NCBI GenBank assembly: GCA_009786535.1
Contig: WQRX01000007.1
Coordinates: 1-64,000 of the forward strand
Length of the DNA stretch: 64,000 nt
Direction of reading: 5' to 3'
DNA from: Defluviitaleaceae bacterium
Lineage (GTDB): Bacteria > Bacillota > Clostridia > Lachnospirales > WQUN01
Shown: piece after piece, positions 17,681 to 26,984 of the stretch
Layout of the letters: every line of letters begins with the position of its first letter
Position numbering within the stretch: the stretch's first letter is position 1
Notes under the pieces: generated by a model
What the model saw: the letters and a program-made list of their open reading frames with translations, nothing else
Database searches by the model: none
Told to the model about the DNA's origin: nothing
Made by a program: the position numbers and the translations under genes

Positions 17681-18697
17681 TTACACTTGTTCCCCTTGCA
17701 ACGCAAACCCAAACGCTGTCCCCTGCCCTACTTCACTTTCTACGGTAATTTCCCCGCCGTGGGCGGTGATAATTTCCCGGGCAATGGCTAAGCCAAGCCC
17801 TGATGAACCTGTTTTCTGCGTGCGGGAAGGGTCTACGCGGTAGAAGCGCTCAAAAATGCGCGGTAAATGCTCGGCGGGTATGCCCATGCCGTTATCGCGC
17901 ACGATGATATGTACCAAGCCGTGAGACATGGACGCGCAAATGCCTATTTGCCCCGCGTCCTCATTCCCGTATTTTACAGCGTTGGAAAGCAGAATGCGCA
18001 GCACGCGGCGTATGGAATTTTCGTCACACACGGCGGTTAGGGTTTCGGGAATTTCTAATGAAAAGGTGAAGTTTGGCACGATTAGACGCGTTTCGTTTAT
18101 CGTTTCCTCCAGCAGTGTATTTACGCGGGTTGTGGTAAAACTATAGGGCTGTTTTCCGCTGTCGCTACGTGCAAGTAGCAGCAGGCTTTCTACCAGGTCG
18201 TTCATACGCAGGGCTTCCGTTTTTATTATGGAAAGGCTTCTTTCCAGCATAGTTGGGTCTGCACCGCGGCGTATTAACATATCGGCGTGTCCGTTTATTA
18301 CGGTGATGGGCGTTGCCAGCTCGTGTGACGCATCGGAAATGAATCGCTTTTGCCGTTCTATGTAACTGTTTAGCCGGTGCGCCATTTGATTAAAGGCGGC
18401 GGCATATTCGCGGATATCTTCGCCTTCGTCGTAGGCGATAAGGGGCTTAAACTCAAGACTTCCCATACTGCGGATACGCTCAATCATTAGACGGATTGGG
18501 TTCATTGCGCGGTCAATCACGATGGCGCTCACCACATAGGCGAGCAAAACAGTGACGGGTAACGCAATTACCACCCCAAGCATAGGAATGGCGGGCGGCG
18601 CGTTTGCCACAATAAATAATTGCAAAATAAACATCACAATGGTGATGAGTATGGTAGAAAATAGGGTTAGGCGCGTGGTACGGTTTAGGTTTTTCAT
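17681..18697 (-). CDS. Sensor histidine kinase with very short sensor loop
   Basis: A 338-residue membrane kinase. TM1 (about 10-30) and TM2 (about 40-62) are joined by a loop of only about eight residues. A HAMP domain, the H-box SDASHELATP (H125) and a full HATPase domain (N, G1 DNGMGIP, F and G2 boxes) follow. The tiny loop resembles intramembrane-sensing kinases that respond to envelope stress or peptides. No response regulator is adjacent; the nearest is at 26307-26984, on the same strand beyond the export cassette. AAAGGG supports the ATG at 18697. It follows the APH-type kinase gene closely. Confidence 0.88.
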   Translation of the reverse strand: MKNLNRTTRLTLFSTILITIVMFILQLFIVANAPPAIPMLGVVIALPVTVLLAYVVSAIVIDRAMNPIRLMIERIRSMGSLEFKPLIAYDEGEDIREYAAAFNQMAHRLNSYIERQKRFISDASHELATPITVINGHADMLIRRGADPTMLERSLSIIKTEALRMNDLVESLLLLARSDSGKQPYSFTTTRVNTLLEETINETRLIVPNFTFSLEIPETLTAVCDENSIRRVLRILLSNAVKYGNEDAGQIGICASMSHGLVHIIVRDNGMGIPAEHLPRIFERFYRVDPSRTQKTGSSGLGLAIAREIITAHGGEITVESEVGQGTAFGFALQGEQV

Positions 18698-18708
18698 AAA
18701 TTTCCCTT

Positions 18709-19563
18709 TCATTTAATCATTTTTGCAATGTTGTCAAAAAAATCATCATTAGATAACATAACCCTATTAAACAAAATATTGTTAAAAAAATGGTCAATCC
18801 TGTGCAGTGCGGCGTAAAAGATAATGCGTTGCACTGCATCTTTTGCAGGTTCGCCGTCAAAATAACGGTTAAGCAGTCCTTTGTAAAAAGGATACTCCCC
18901 TTTTGCCTTAGATACAACCTTTCCTATATCTGCCCAAGTGACGCTAAACAAAAAACTGTTAAAATCAACAACCAGCAACGCTTCACCCGCAAGCATCATG
19001 TTTCGCGGAGTGTAATCCCCATGCAAAAAAGCAATGGGCGTACTTTGCAACCAATGTTTGTTGCTTTCTATATAATCGACCAATTTTTTTTCAGCATTTG
19101 TAAATCGGGCAACGTATTGCGGATAGGCTTTAATACTTGCCTTCATTTTTTCATAAGGGCATTGTTTCCATTCGTTGATACTGCCGTTGACGGGCATCGC
19201 GTGAATATTTTGCAACATCTCCCCCGCTACATGACCCAGTGTGTATTGCGCCATTGCATCAAGGCGGGGCAAAACTTCGGAAAATACGTCTCCGTTTATC
19301 CATTGGGTTATCATATACTTCCCACCGTTCAAACTGCCCAACGCTACAGGGCAGGGCGTGGGGATGCTGTTGCCTTGCAGTTGCTTTAACATTTCAAATT
19401 CTTTTGTTAAGCGATTTGCGCGACACGCATTTGCAAAACGAATAAAAACCGGACGACAATCCCTCCCATGGGCATAATATTTTTCATCGGGGGACATGCC
19501 GCCGCTTATCGGTCTGTAGGCAATAAAATTTTCTTTTAAAAAGCGCACGTTTTTTTCAGTCAT
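18709..19563 (-). CDS. Aminoglycoside/choline phosphotransferase-like (APH) kinase
   Basis: A 284-residue protein with an eukaryotic-like kinase fold. The catalytic loop HGDYTPRNMM and the metal-binding VVDFNSF (D-F-N in place of D-F-D/G) are visible near residues 195-220. The family phosphorylates aminoglycosides, choline, sugars or peptidic natural products. Its setting between a histidine kinase gene and an export cassette suggests a role in tailoring or self-protection, which is inference. It shares a symmetric divergent promoter with the ATP-grasp gene; AGGGG lies 12 bases before the ATG. Confidence 0.78.
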   Translation of the reverse strand: MTEKNVRFLKENFIAYRPISGGMSPDEKYYAHGRDCRPVFIRFANACRANRLTKEFEMLKQLQGNSIPTPCPVALGSLNGGKYMITQWINGDVFSEVLPRLDAMAQYTLGHVAGEMLQNIHAMPVNGSINEWKQCPYEKMKASIKAYPQYVARFTNAEKKLVDYIESNKHWLQSTPIAFLHGDYTPRNMMLAGEALLVVDFNSFLFSVTWADIGKVVSKAKGEYPFYKGLLNRYFDGEPAKDAVQRIIFYAALHRIDHFFNNILFNRVMLSNDDFFDNIAKMIK

Positions 19564-19596
19564 GTATAATTTCTACCCCTATTTTAATGATTCTGT

Positions 19597-19604
19597 AGTA
19601 TACT
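19597..19604. promoter_or_regulatory. Symmetric bidirectional -10 element (AGTATACT)
   Basis: The palindrome AGTATACT reads TATACT on both strands. On the plus strand it ends six bases before the ATG of the ATP-grasp gene, so transcription would begin at or next to the start codon and give a leaderless mRNA. On the minus strand it drives the APH-type kinase gene with a normal leader. No good -35 box is visible in either direction. Confidence 0.5.
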
Positions 19605-19610
19605 GCTTAC

Positions 19611-20591
19611 ATGAATAAATTGTTGATTTTAACCGATGAATATTCTTTATTTTACGCATCCAACAGGTCTCCTGCAGGCTTGAGTGTAAATACTCTTGTT
19701 ACGTTGTTTGCGGAAAAAGGATTTACGCCTCAAGTAAACACCCTCAGCGGTATTAACCGGGAAGCGTCGTTTGAAGGCGTGGTTGTGTTATATCCTTATT
19801 CCAAAACCGCGGGCTTGTTTTACAAGGGTTACATCGAGGATGTCCTTTTACGGTTGCAAAACAAAGGTGCTGTGCTGGTGCCTGCGTTTACCCATTTTAG
19901 AGCGCATCAAAACAAAGTTTTTATGGAATTTATGCGTGACGATTTTAATAGCGAGGCGTTAAAAACCCTACGCGCCCTATGCTTTGGTTCGCTCCAAGGG
20001 TTAATGCAGCGCATAGGTGAAATTTTATTCCCCGCGGTGCTAAAAATGTCCGTTGGCTCCCATAGCAGAGGGGTGTTTTTCGTTGAAAACCGGAAGCAAT
20101 TAATCGAAACAGTGAAAAAAAGCGCGACGATACACATGCAGGATTTTTTATCCAAGGAAAGTCCGAATATATCACACAAATTTATTATTCAACCTTTTAT
20201 TAATGACTTGCGCGGGGACTACAGCGTATTGGTTTTCGGTAAAAAATACTATGTAAAATACCGCCCAATCCCCATAGGGGAACATGTATTCCCACAGTTA
20301 AATGAGGAAACCGCTCAGATACTGGATTTTGCAAGGCTCGCTTTCGATGCGTTACATTGCCCCGCCGTATGCTTGGATATCGCTTTTGATGGTTTGCGAT
20401 GCCATCTAATCGAATTCCATTGTTTTCCGTTTTCATCAAATCATGTGGAAAAAGCGGGCGGGTACTTTGTTAACACCGCAGCACAGTGGCATTTTAACCC
20501 GAGTTACTCCGCTATCGAAACCGTTTATGCCGACGCGGTGACGATGTTTTTAACCCGACCCTCTTCTATAACAATGACTTTGTCACAATGA
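19611..20591 (+). CDS. ATP-grasp family protein
   Basis: A 326-residue enzyme with ATP-grasp features: the FPAVLKMSVGSHSRGV lysine/glycine loop, IIQPFI, GDYSVLVFGKKYYVKYR, and the metal-binding end VCLDIAF...LIEFHCFPFSSN. Such enzymes ligate a carboxylate to an amine or thiol with ATP, for example RimK-like ligases and graspetide synthetases. It is the only plus-strand gene inside the export locus, and its end overlaps the convergent ABC transporter gene by 67 bases. It lacks a Shine-Dalgarno site and is probably leaderless. The substrate is unknown. Confidence 0.8.
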   Translation: MNKLLILTDEYSLFYASNRSPAGLSVNTLVTLFAEKGFTPQVNTLSGINREASFEGVVVLYPYSKTAGLFYKGYIEDVLLRLQNKGAVLVPAFTHFRAHQNKVFMEFMRDDFNSEALKTLRALCFGSLQGLMQRIGEILFPAVLKMSVGSHSRGVFFVENRKQLIETVKKSATIHMQDFLSKESPNISHKFIIQPFINDLRGDYSVLVFGKKYYVKYRPIPIGEHVFPQLNEETAQILDFARLAFDALHCPAVCLDIAFDGLRCHLIEFHCFPFSSNHVEKAGGYFVNTAAQWHFNPSYSAIETVYADAVTMFLTRPSSITMTLSQ

Positions 20592-22612
20592 CGCACCGCT
20601 TCCATTTGCTGTGCCACGATAATTTTTGTGGCGTCGAGTTGATTTATTATATCTATCATCGCATCGCGAGAAGCCGCATCCAGGCTCTGGGTCGCTTCGT
20701 CAAAGAAAATAAAGGTGCGCGCTTTCACAATGGCACGGGCAATCAACAACCGTTGACGCTCTCCGTCAGAAAATGAACAGGTTTCAAGTTTGGTATGCAG
20801 CCCTTGGGGTAATGTCTTTATTTTTTTTGAAAGCCCTACTTTTTCCAGTGCATGGGTTACAGCTTCCTCGGTGATGGAATCGTCGTTGTTGGTTACGTTG
20901 CTGTAAATATCCCCTACGGTTAACCCGCCGCTTTGTAATACAACCCCCACTTGCTTACGCAAATACCGCATATCCAACGTTTCCAAGTCGTAGCCGCCGC
21001 AATAAATCTTTCCGCCGGTAGGGGTATACAAACCCATGAGCAGTTTTATCATAGTTGTCTTGCCGCCGCCGGAAAGCCCCACAATACCTACACTTTGTCC
21101 CGCTTCTATCCGAAACGACACATCTTTTATAATATCCGCGCCATAAGGGCTAAAGCGGAAACGTATGTTATTTACTTCCAATGTACCCGTCAAATCCTTA
21201 GGTATTATTTTTTTACCGCTATACTCCGGCTCGGCATCCAAAATGGGTTTTACGTTTGCACATACGGAAAAAAGTTCCGGTAATATCCCAAGCGCTTTAA
21301 GCAGCTTGCGCATGGATTTTTGGAAAATCAAAAATGCCGACAAATACGCGATAAAAATACCCACGCCCATATTCGGCGTGTTTGCTATCAATAAATATAC
21401 AACCGCCGTTGATACAAAATCAAAAAACAACTGGAAGGCATTTAGCCCATTACTTAAGCGATTAATTTGGGTGCGCACCCTCCGTTTTTCGGCTTCCAAA
21501 CCACTCCATACATGAAAGATACGCGCCTCGGCACAAGACGCCTTTATACGCAATATGCCCTTTGTACATTGGTGGGTAAAACCCATTTGTTTGTTTTCCA
21601 AATTTGTGTACAGTCTAAACAGTTTATATTTTTTAACACCTGTAATACCATTAATCACAAATAAGGCTAAAAATAAAAGCAGTACATAAGGTGTAATGGT
21701 GCGGTTAAAGTTAAAAAGGACGATAATATACACAAAGGCAAATAAATTAGAAAAAATAGTTTGTAAGGTTTCCATAGAAATGAGTTTTTTTACCTGTTCG
21801 ATACTGTTAATTTTTTGGATTAACTCACCCGTGGTATGGCGGTAAAAAAACGGAATGCGCAAAGTAAGCAGTCTATCCCACAGGGCGGCTTGTATGGCCA
21901 GCCCGCCTTTTGTGTTTATACGCGCTACACTAATATTTGTCATGATAGAAAAGCCCGCGTTAGCCAATTGAAACGCGACAAGAATAAATACAACCTCTAC
22001 AAGCATCACCCGTAAATTGCCCGGGACAAGCACATCAAAAATTTGGGCAGAAATAATGGGGGGAATCATTTGTATAATACTCGCCAAAAAGCTGAAAAGC
22101 GCGATAAAGGCAAGTTCCTTATACATATTTTCCCCTAAAATAAATGCGAACACGTTTCGCAAACGCACTTTTTCGGCAGAAAACGTACGGAAAGCCGCAT
22201 GGGCTAGGGGGGTAATTTCTTGTGCCGTTTTTGCCGTAACCTTGTAGGTTTTACCGCTTCTTGGGTCAAATACACTGTAACCGAACAGGCGATTGGGCAA
22301 TAAAGCGATGGGTGTGCCGTCTGTAAATGCGCCTAACATCACGCCGCCGCTGTGCTTCCACCAACGCGCGGGTAATTGTACCTCTTTGCAACGTACACCC
22401 GACAAATACAATATTTCTTCGGTTAAATTACTATACTTATCCGAAATATTCCGCGAGGGGACGCGGGGCGTTATTTTTAAATATGCACACAAAACCTTAC
22501 AAACCCGTACGGTTGCATCATCGCTCTCGTCCCAAGGTTGCTTGCTTATACCGTCATTTACCGCCGTTAGCTTGTTTACGGCTTCTTGTAATATCCTGTC
22601 ATCGTGTGCCAA
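20525..22612 (-). CDS. NHLM-type exporter ABC2: ABC transporter with N-terminal non-peptidase domain
   Basis: A 695-residue half-transporter. The N-terminal 140 residues, with a WW...G.PIALLP...Y.VFDP..G pattern, match the N-terminal domain of NHLM bacteriocin-system ABC2 proteins (the TIGR03797 type). There is no C39 cysteine protease motif. Six transmembrane helices and an ATPase domain follow: Walker A GLSGGGKTT, signature FSDGERQRL (divergent from LSGGQ), Walker B FIFFDEATQSLD. I start it at TTG 22612, seven bases after AAGGAG, rather than at 22678, which would overlap the upstream gene by 80 bases. Confidence 0.85.
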   Translation of the reverse strand: MAHDDRILQEAVNKLTAVNDGISKQPWDESDDATVRVCKVLCAYLKITPRVPSRNISDKYSNLTEEILYLSGVRCKEVQLPARWWKHSGGVMLGAFTDGTPIALLPNRLFGYSVFDPRSGKTYKVTAKTAQEITPLAHAAFRTFSAEKVRLRNVFAFILGENMYKELAFIALFSFLASIIQMIPPIISAQIFDVLVPGNLRVMLVEVVFILVAFQLANAGFSIMTNISVARINTKGGLAIQAALWDRLLTLRIPFFYRHTTGELIQKINSIEQVKKLISMETLQTIFSNLFAFVYIIVLFNFNRTITPYVLLLFLALFVINGITGVKKYKLFRLYTNLENKQMGFTHQCTKGILRIKASCAEARIFHVWSGLEAEKRRVRTQINRLSNGLNAFQLFFDFVSTAVVYLLIANTPNMGVGIFIAYLSAFLIFQKSMRKLLKALGILPELFSVCANVKPILDAEPEYSGKKIIPKDLTGTLEVNNIRFRFSPYGADIIKDVSFRIEAGQSVGIVGLSGGGKTTMIKLLMGLYTPTGGKIYCGGYDLETLDMRYLRKQVGVVLQSGGLTVGDIYSNVTNNDDSITEEAVTHALEKVGLSKKIKTLPQGLHTKLETCSFSDGERQRLLIARAIVKARTFIFFDEATQSLDAASRDAMIDIINQLDATKIIVAQQMEAVRHCDKVIVIEEGRVKNIVTASA

Positions 22613-24278
22613 GTGAAAGCTCCTTATAAGTACCTCTTTGCGTAATTTTTCCGTTTTCCAGTACAATAATTTCGTCATAATCTGCTAGTTGGGATAAAAC
22701 ATGAGTGACGTTTACACAGGTGCAACCCCGTTCTTTTAGACTTTTTTCTATAGAGGCACAGTTTTCGGGGTCTATTGCACCGGTTGCCTCGTCTAATAAT
22801 ACGACAGCGGGGTTGTGTAAAAATGCCCTTGCCATCTCTATGCGTTGTTTTTGCCCGCCGCTGATATTTCTTCCGTTTTCCGCTAAAAGATAATCATACG
22901 CGCCGTCCAGGTTTGCAATGTGGGAATGTATGCAGGCATCACTTGCTGCGTTGTATATTTGCGCGTCGGAAACGCTATCGTCCCAAAGGGTGATATTGTC
23001 CCGTACCGAAGCGGAAAAAATCGCTATTTCTTGGTTGGCGCAACCTATGGATTTTGCGTATAACGCCTTGTCCATTTTAGTTGGGTTTATGCCATGAATG
23101 GTAATTTCGCCCTCGGTGGGTTCGTACATGCCTTGCAATAATTTCAATAATGTGGTTTTGCCCGCACCCGATTCGCCAAGCACCGCTAAACGCTGACCCG
23201 CTTTTAACGAAATAGAGATATTTTGCAAAACAGGCGTACTTTCATAGCTAAATGAAACGTTTTTCATTTCGATAAAACCCAGTTTTTCTTGTTGCTCCGG
23301 TGTTTCTGTGCAAGGGGCTTGCTCCGCTTCGGCTTTTAATACGCCAAAAAGCCGCTTTAACCGTTTTTCAAATTTGCCGAATAACTCCCCCGCATTTAAC
23401 ACCCCGCTAAGGGGAATAAAAAACGCTGTCGCATAGGCTTGAAATGCCAAATATGTACCAATGGTAAAGTTCCTGTCCATTATGCGAAACGCGGAAATGA
23501 GCAGTAAAAGATTGAAAAAAATAACCTCGGGTAATTCCCCTAATGGGGTGTAGGCTTCTTCGTAGTCGTCTGCGTTGGAAGCGTTGACCACCGCAATTTT
23601 TGAGCCTATCACCTGCCGGTAAAAAAATGTTTCCGACGCGGTAGACTTAAATGTTTCTATATGCTCTAACCCCGACGCGCTTATCCGCTCGCTTTTTAGG
23701 TTTAAGTCAAAAGGACTCGCGCTCTTTTCTTCTTTCGAAAATTTTTCTACCAAAAAATCTTTTAATTTAATCATCAAAAAGCTGACAACCACCAAAACAA
23801 CCACAATACCCGCCATAAGCCTATCCAGCATAAGCATCATAATCAAATAAAACCCAACATTGACAATATTAAACAAAAGAGTGAGTATGTCCCGCGTTAA
23901 TAACTTAGACACCCGCGCAGATGCATTGGCTTGGGAAATAAGCAAATAACTATCCGTTTTACTAAACAATGACAGGGGGGAATTAAGCAACCGCCATATA
24001 TATTGGCTCGTTCCCACAATTTCAATTTTATTTGCAAGCCGAAGCAAACAATTTTTTTGCATCCATGTTACACAGGAAGCAAGCAAGGCAATGCCCAGCA
24101 TAAGAATAATTAAATGCGGCAACCATTCCATAACCCCCGCACCCAAGACATAGTCGGTAAACACCTGTTTAAAAATAGGTGCAAGTGCCGCGGGAATGAG
24201 TAAAATTAAGTTTAACGCAAAAACATAAAAAATAATCTGCTTGTTTTTACCCAGCATGGCAAGCATATTTTTATACAC
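22599..24278 (-). CDS. NHLM-type exporter ABC1: ABC transporter lacking the C39 peptidase domain
   Basis: A 559-residue half-transporter with transmembrane domain (about 1-310) and ATPase domain: Walker A GESGAGKTT, signature ISGGQKQRI, Walker B VVLLDEATGAID. The FKQVFTDYVLGAG...W start and the following helix pattern resemble the membrane part of NHLM ABC1 proteins, which normally carry an N-terminal C39 leader peptidase. That domain is entirely absent. It starts with GTG nine bases after AGGAG and overlaps the ABC2 gene by 14 bases. The two probably form a heterodimer. Confidence 0.85.
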   Translation of the reverse strand: MYKNMLAMLGKNKQIIFYVFALNLILLIPAALAPIFKQVFTDYVLGAGVMEWLPHLIILMLGIALLASCVTWMQKNCLLRLANKIEIVGTSQYIWRLLNSPLSLFSKTDSYLLISQANASARVSKLLTRDILTLLFNIVNVGFYLIMMLMLDRLMAGIVVVLVVVSFLMIKLKDFLVEKFSKEEKSASPFDLNLKSERISASGLEHIETFKSTASETFFYRQVIGSKIAVVNASNADDYEEAYTPLGELPEVIFFNLLLLISAFRIMDRNFTIGTYLAFQAYATAFFIPLSGVLNAGELFGKFEKRLKRLFGVLKAEAEQAPCTETPEQQEKLGFIEMKNVSFSYESTPVLQNISISLKAGQRLAVLGESGAGKTTLLKLLQGMYEPTEGEITIHGINPTKMDKALYAKSIGCANQEIAIFSASVRDNITLWDDSVSDAQIYNAASDACIHSHIANLDGAYDYLLAENGRNISGGQKQRIEMARAFLHNPAVVLLDEATGAIDPENCASIEKSLKERGCTCVNVTHVLSQLADYDEIIVLENGKITQRGTYKELSLGTR

Positions 24279-24290
24279 AACATTCCACTC

Positions 24291-25139
24291 CTAGCGATTA
24301 AAGAAAACATCAATAGGACGCAATACTTCTCTAACTACAGACGCCTCCACCATCGTTAGATTACCGAAGGTTTTGTTAGGGCCTTTGGATGTAGTCCAGT
24401 TATAGCCCGTGGTGGTTTCCTCAGAGGCGACAAGTACTACGTATACTTCATGCACCGCACCGTCCCGTAAAAACGTCCGCGCAAGTTCTTCACTGCCCAG
24501 CACATCATATAGATATTGAAAAGTAACAGGAAATTCACTTACAGATAATACCGTGCCTATCATATTACCGTAATTTTTCCGACTTACGCCCGCGGGAAAA
24601 ATATCCACGGTCATACCCCGTTGGATATATTTTGCTTGGTTAATTGGGATAAATAACAGACATTCTAATGCCCGCGTCCCCGGTGCTTCCCGCATGATTG
24701 TAGCAATACGTTCGCCGCGCCTTATAAAATCACCACTGCGCGCAAACACATCCATTACACGCCCATAATCATAGGTTTTTATTTGGCTTCTTGCGATAAG
24801 CTCGTCTTGTTTTGCGCGGATTTCTGCCTCCGGCGCGTTTTGTTCAATAAGCAAATTAATTTCGGTGACAAGGCTTAGCTGCTCTATCCTTGCAATTACC
24901 TGCCCACGCTCTACATGTTGGTTGGGTTGCAAGGTAAAATCCAACAACACCGTATCATAAGCGGCATATATATTAAACACCCTTCCGCTACGTACAATCA
25001 CGCCGCTTGTCTCTTCTTGCAACCGCATTGTACCAAAAAAGCCCCAAATTAAAGCGATAGCAAGCAGTATAAGCACCGTGCCAAAGGATAGCCACGCCTT
25101 TATTTCTATTACCGAAACCATTTTTTCCATATCATTCAT
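24291..25139 (-). CDS. HlyD-like membrane fusion protein of the NHLM-type exporter
   Basis: A 282-residue protein with one N-terminal transmembrane helix (about 15-36), a split biotinyl-lipoyl-like domain (SGVIVRSGRVFNIYA and the VFARSGDFIRRGERIATI block) around a short helical hairpin, and a beta-barrel segment. This is the short HlyD form seen in NHLM/NHPM bacteriocin secretion systems. It would link the ABC pair to the cell exterior or dock the cargo. It overlaps the upstream lipoprotein gene by eight bases and precedes ABC1 by 12 bases. Confidence 0.82.
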   Translation of the reverse strand: MNDMEKMVSVIEIKAWLSFGTVLILLAIALIWGFFGTMRLQEETSGVIVRSGRVFNIYAAYDTVLLDFTLQPNQHVERGQVIARIEQLSLVTEINLLIEQNAPEAEIRAKQDELIARSQIKTYDYGRVMDVFARSGDFIRRGERIATIMREAPGTRALECLLFIPINQAKYIQRGMTVDIFPAGVSRKNYGNMIGTVLSVSEFPVTFQYLYDVLGSEELARTFLRDGAVHEVYVVLVASEETTTGYNWTTSKGPNKTFGNLTMVEASVVREVLRPIDVFFNR

Positions 25140-26262
25140 GTGAGTACCCTCGTGTATTTATCTGTTGTACGGTAGCGGAAAACCCTATAAATTCTTGTGT
25201 AGTGCCGCAATGAGAAAGCCTGCCCACAATGGTGGGATGGTCGGTAATACTTGCGATAAATTCCGCCATTTGTGTGCCGCAGATTGTACCCGTCGCCTGT
25301 ACAGCGTCTGCAATGAGTTTGACCGCGGCAAACCCCGACATTGCGTACAGGTCGGGTGCAAAACCATGTACGGCATAAAATGCATCGTAAAATTCCGCAT
25401 CTATATACCCATGCTCATAGGTAGCCTTGTACAGGTTTATTTCATAATCCTGCAAGGCTTCTAAAAAAGAAATTCTGCCGAAGAAACTGTCCCCAAAAAA
25501 AGGAAGCGAAGGGTCAACAGCGTGGATGAGCCTGATTACCTCTATGCCCTCTGTTGCAGGGGCGGCGATAACCACCGCGTCACAGCCAAAAGCCCGCCAT
25601 CGGTTAGTAACCGCATCCACATTGGCAATAGAAATACTGGTTACGCGGTCAATGACTATAATGTTACGCCTTGCCAGTTCCCATTCCAAAACGGTGGCAA
25701 AATCTAACCCATATTCATCATCGCTAAAAAAAATAGCGACTCTGGATAATCCGTTATCCGCCATATGCTGTGCCATCGCTTCCGCAAAAATTTGATTATT
25801 TGCCACCATGCGAAATACATAATTATGGTAATAATCAAAAAGCATGGTACCTGTTGCGGCAGGCATTAGTAGTAAAATGCCGTTCTCTTCATATACATCC
25901 TTTACGAAATAACAGATATTTGTACTCCAATGACCGATAACCGCAGTTATCCCCTGCTCATAAAAAGTTGTGGCAATTTGCATTGCTCTATGGGCATCAC
26001 CTTCGTCGTCACGTATCAATAATTGCAACGTACGACCAAGCAGCCCGCCGTTTTCATTAACCTGCGTCACCGCCAACTCTACCCCCCTGCGAAAGTGGGT
26101 GTTTGAATCAATGCTTTCCACGGGGTACGCTACCCCTATATGTATACTTTGTGCCACCGCCTCGTTAAAGACGGTTACGGTTTCCGCGTTACCGCAGGCA
26201 GTGAGTAAAAACGCGCCCACCATTAGCATACTTGCGTAAAACACCCTTATTTTCCCCGTCAT
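25132..26262 (-). CDS. Peripla_BP_6-type substrate-binding lipoprotein
   Basis: A 376-residue lipoprotein with lipobox LTAC near residue 22 and a type I periplasmic-binding fold: HIGVAYPVESIDSN at the start, LLIRDDEGD, and VIGHWSTNICY in the first lobe. The family binds branched-chain amino acids, amides or related ligands, usually with an uptake permease, which is absent here. Its place as the gene just before the exporter suggests a sensing or capture role for the exported product or a cue. AGGAG eight bases upstream supports the start. Confidence 0.82.
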   Translation of the reverse strand: MTGKIRVFYASMLMVGAFLLTACGNAETVTVFNEAVAQSIHIGVAYPVESIDSNTHFRRGVELAVTQVNENGGLLGRTLQLLIRDDEGDAHRAMQIATTFYEQGITAVIGHWSTNICYFVKDVYEENGILLLMPAATGTMLFDYYHNYVFRMVANNQIFAEAMAQHMADNGLSRVAIFFSDDEYGLDFATVLEWELARRNIIVIDRVTSISIANVDAVTNRWRAFGCDAVVIAAPATEGIEVIRLIHAVDPSLPFFGDSFFGRISFLEALQDYEINLYKATYEHGYIDAEFYDAFYAVHGFAPDLYAMSGFAAVKLIADAVQATGTICGTQMAEFIASITDHPTIVGRLSHCGTTQEFIGFSATVQQINTRGYSHE

Positions 26263-26306
26263 TAAATGCGCTCCTATGCCATTATTTAAATGAGGACTAC
26301 TGTAAC

Positions 26307-26984
26307 CTATCTCATTATCGCTGTCAAATAATACCCCTTCCCCCGTACGGTATGTATCACTTCTTGCTGTGTATATGCCGCCAGCTTGGCGCGGATATTT
26401 TTCACATTTGCGTCTACGATGTTTGACTCGCCGTAGAAGTCCCCAAATACTGCGCGGATAATTTCCTCCCGCGTTTTTACCTTTTCTGCGTGGTCAAACA
26501 GGAATGCGAGAATTTCGAATTCTGTTTTGGTCAGCTTTATTTCGTTGTCCGCAAAATACGCGCGGTAGCTCTCCTTGCAAATATACAAACCATGCCCTTG
26601 GGGCGCGGTTTGCGCTCCCGCCCCGCGTGAGATATTGCGCTTTATCCGTGCAATTAACTCCAGCGTATCGAAGGGCTTTGTCACATAATCATCCGCGCCC
26701 GCGTTTAAAAATGTCACTTTATCAAATACCTCCTTGCGGGCAGTCACCATAATTACGGGCGTGCGGTGGGTTTTGCGTATTTCGCGCAGTATCTCCAGCC
26801 CATTTTTTTCGGGAAGCATTACGTCCAGCAATATGCAGTCGTATTCCCCCGCGGAAAACAGGCGCGTTGCCGTTTCGCCGTCCGGTGCCACGTCTACACG
26901 GAAATTTTCGTATTCCAACTCCGCGCGTAAAAATGCGACGATATTTTCCTCGTCCTCGCATAGGAGAATCCTATTCTGTGTCAT
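26307..26984 (-). CDS. OmpR/PhoB-family response regulator
   Basis: A 225-residue regulator. The receiver domain has the acidic pair in CEDEEN, phospho-acceptor D54 (ILLDVMLP), T/K switch residues (VTAR, TKPF) and a C-terminal winged helix ending in VRGKGYYL. GGGGAG seven bases upstream selects the ATG at 26984 over 26990. It overlaps the PerM-like gene by 14 bases and lies 44 bases before the substrate-binding lipoprotein. No kinase is adjacent; the kinase at 17681-18697 is the best partner candidate. Confidence 0.92.
   Translation of the reverse strand: MTQNRILLCEDEENIVAFLRAELEYENFRVDVAPDGETATRLFSAGEYDCILLDVMLPEKNGLEILREIRKTHRTPVIMVTARKEVFDKVTFLNAGADDYVTKPFDTLELIARIKRNISRGAGAQTAPQGHGLYICKESYRAYFADNEIKLTKTEFEILAFLFDHAEKVKTREEIIRAVFGDFYGESNIVDANVKNIRAKLAAYTQQEVIHTVRGKGYYLTAIMR

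Noticed and set aside
20525..22612. C39 peptidase in the N-terminal domain of ABC2
   Set aside because: The domain lacks the Cys and His motifs of C39 peptidases and instead matches the non-peptidase N-terminus of NHLM ABC2.
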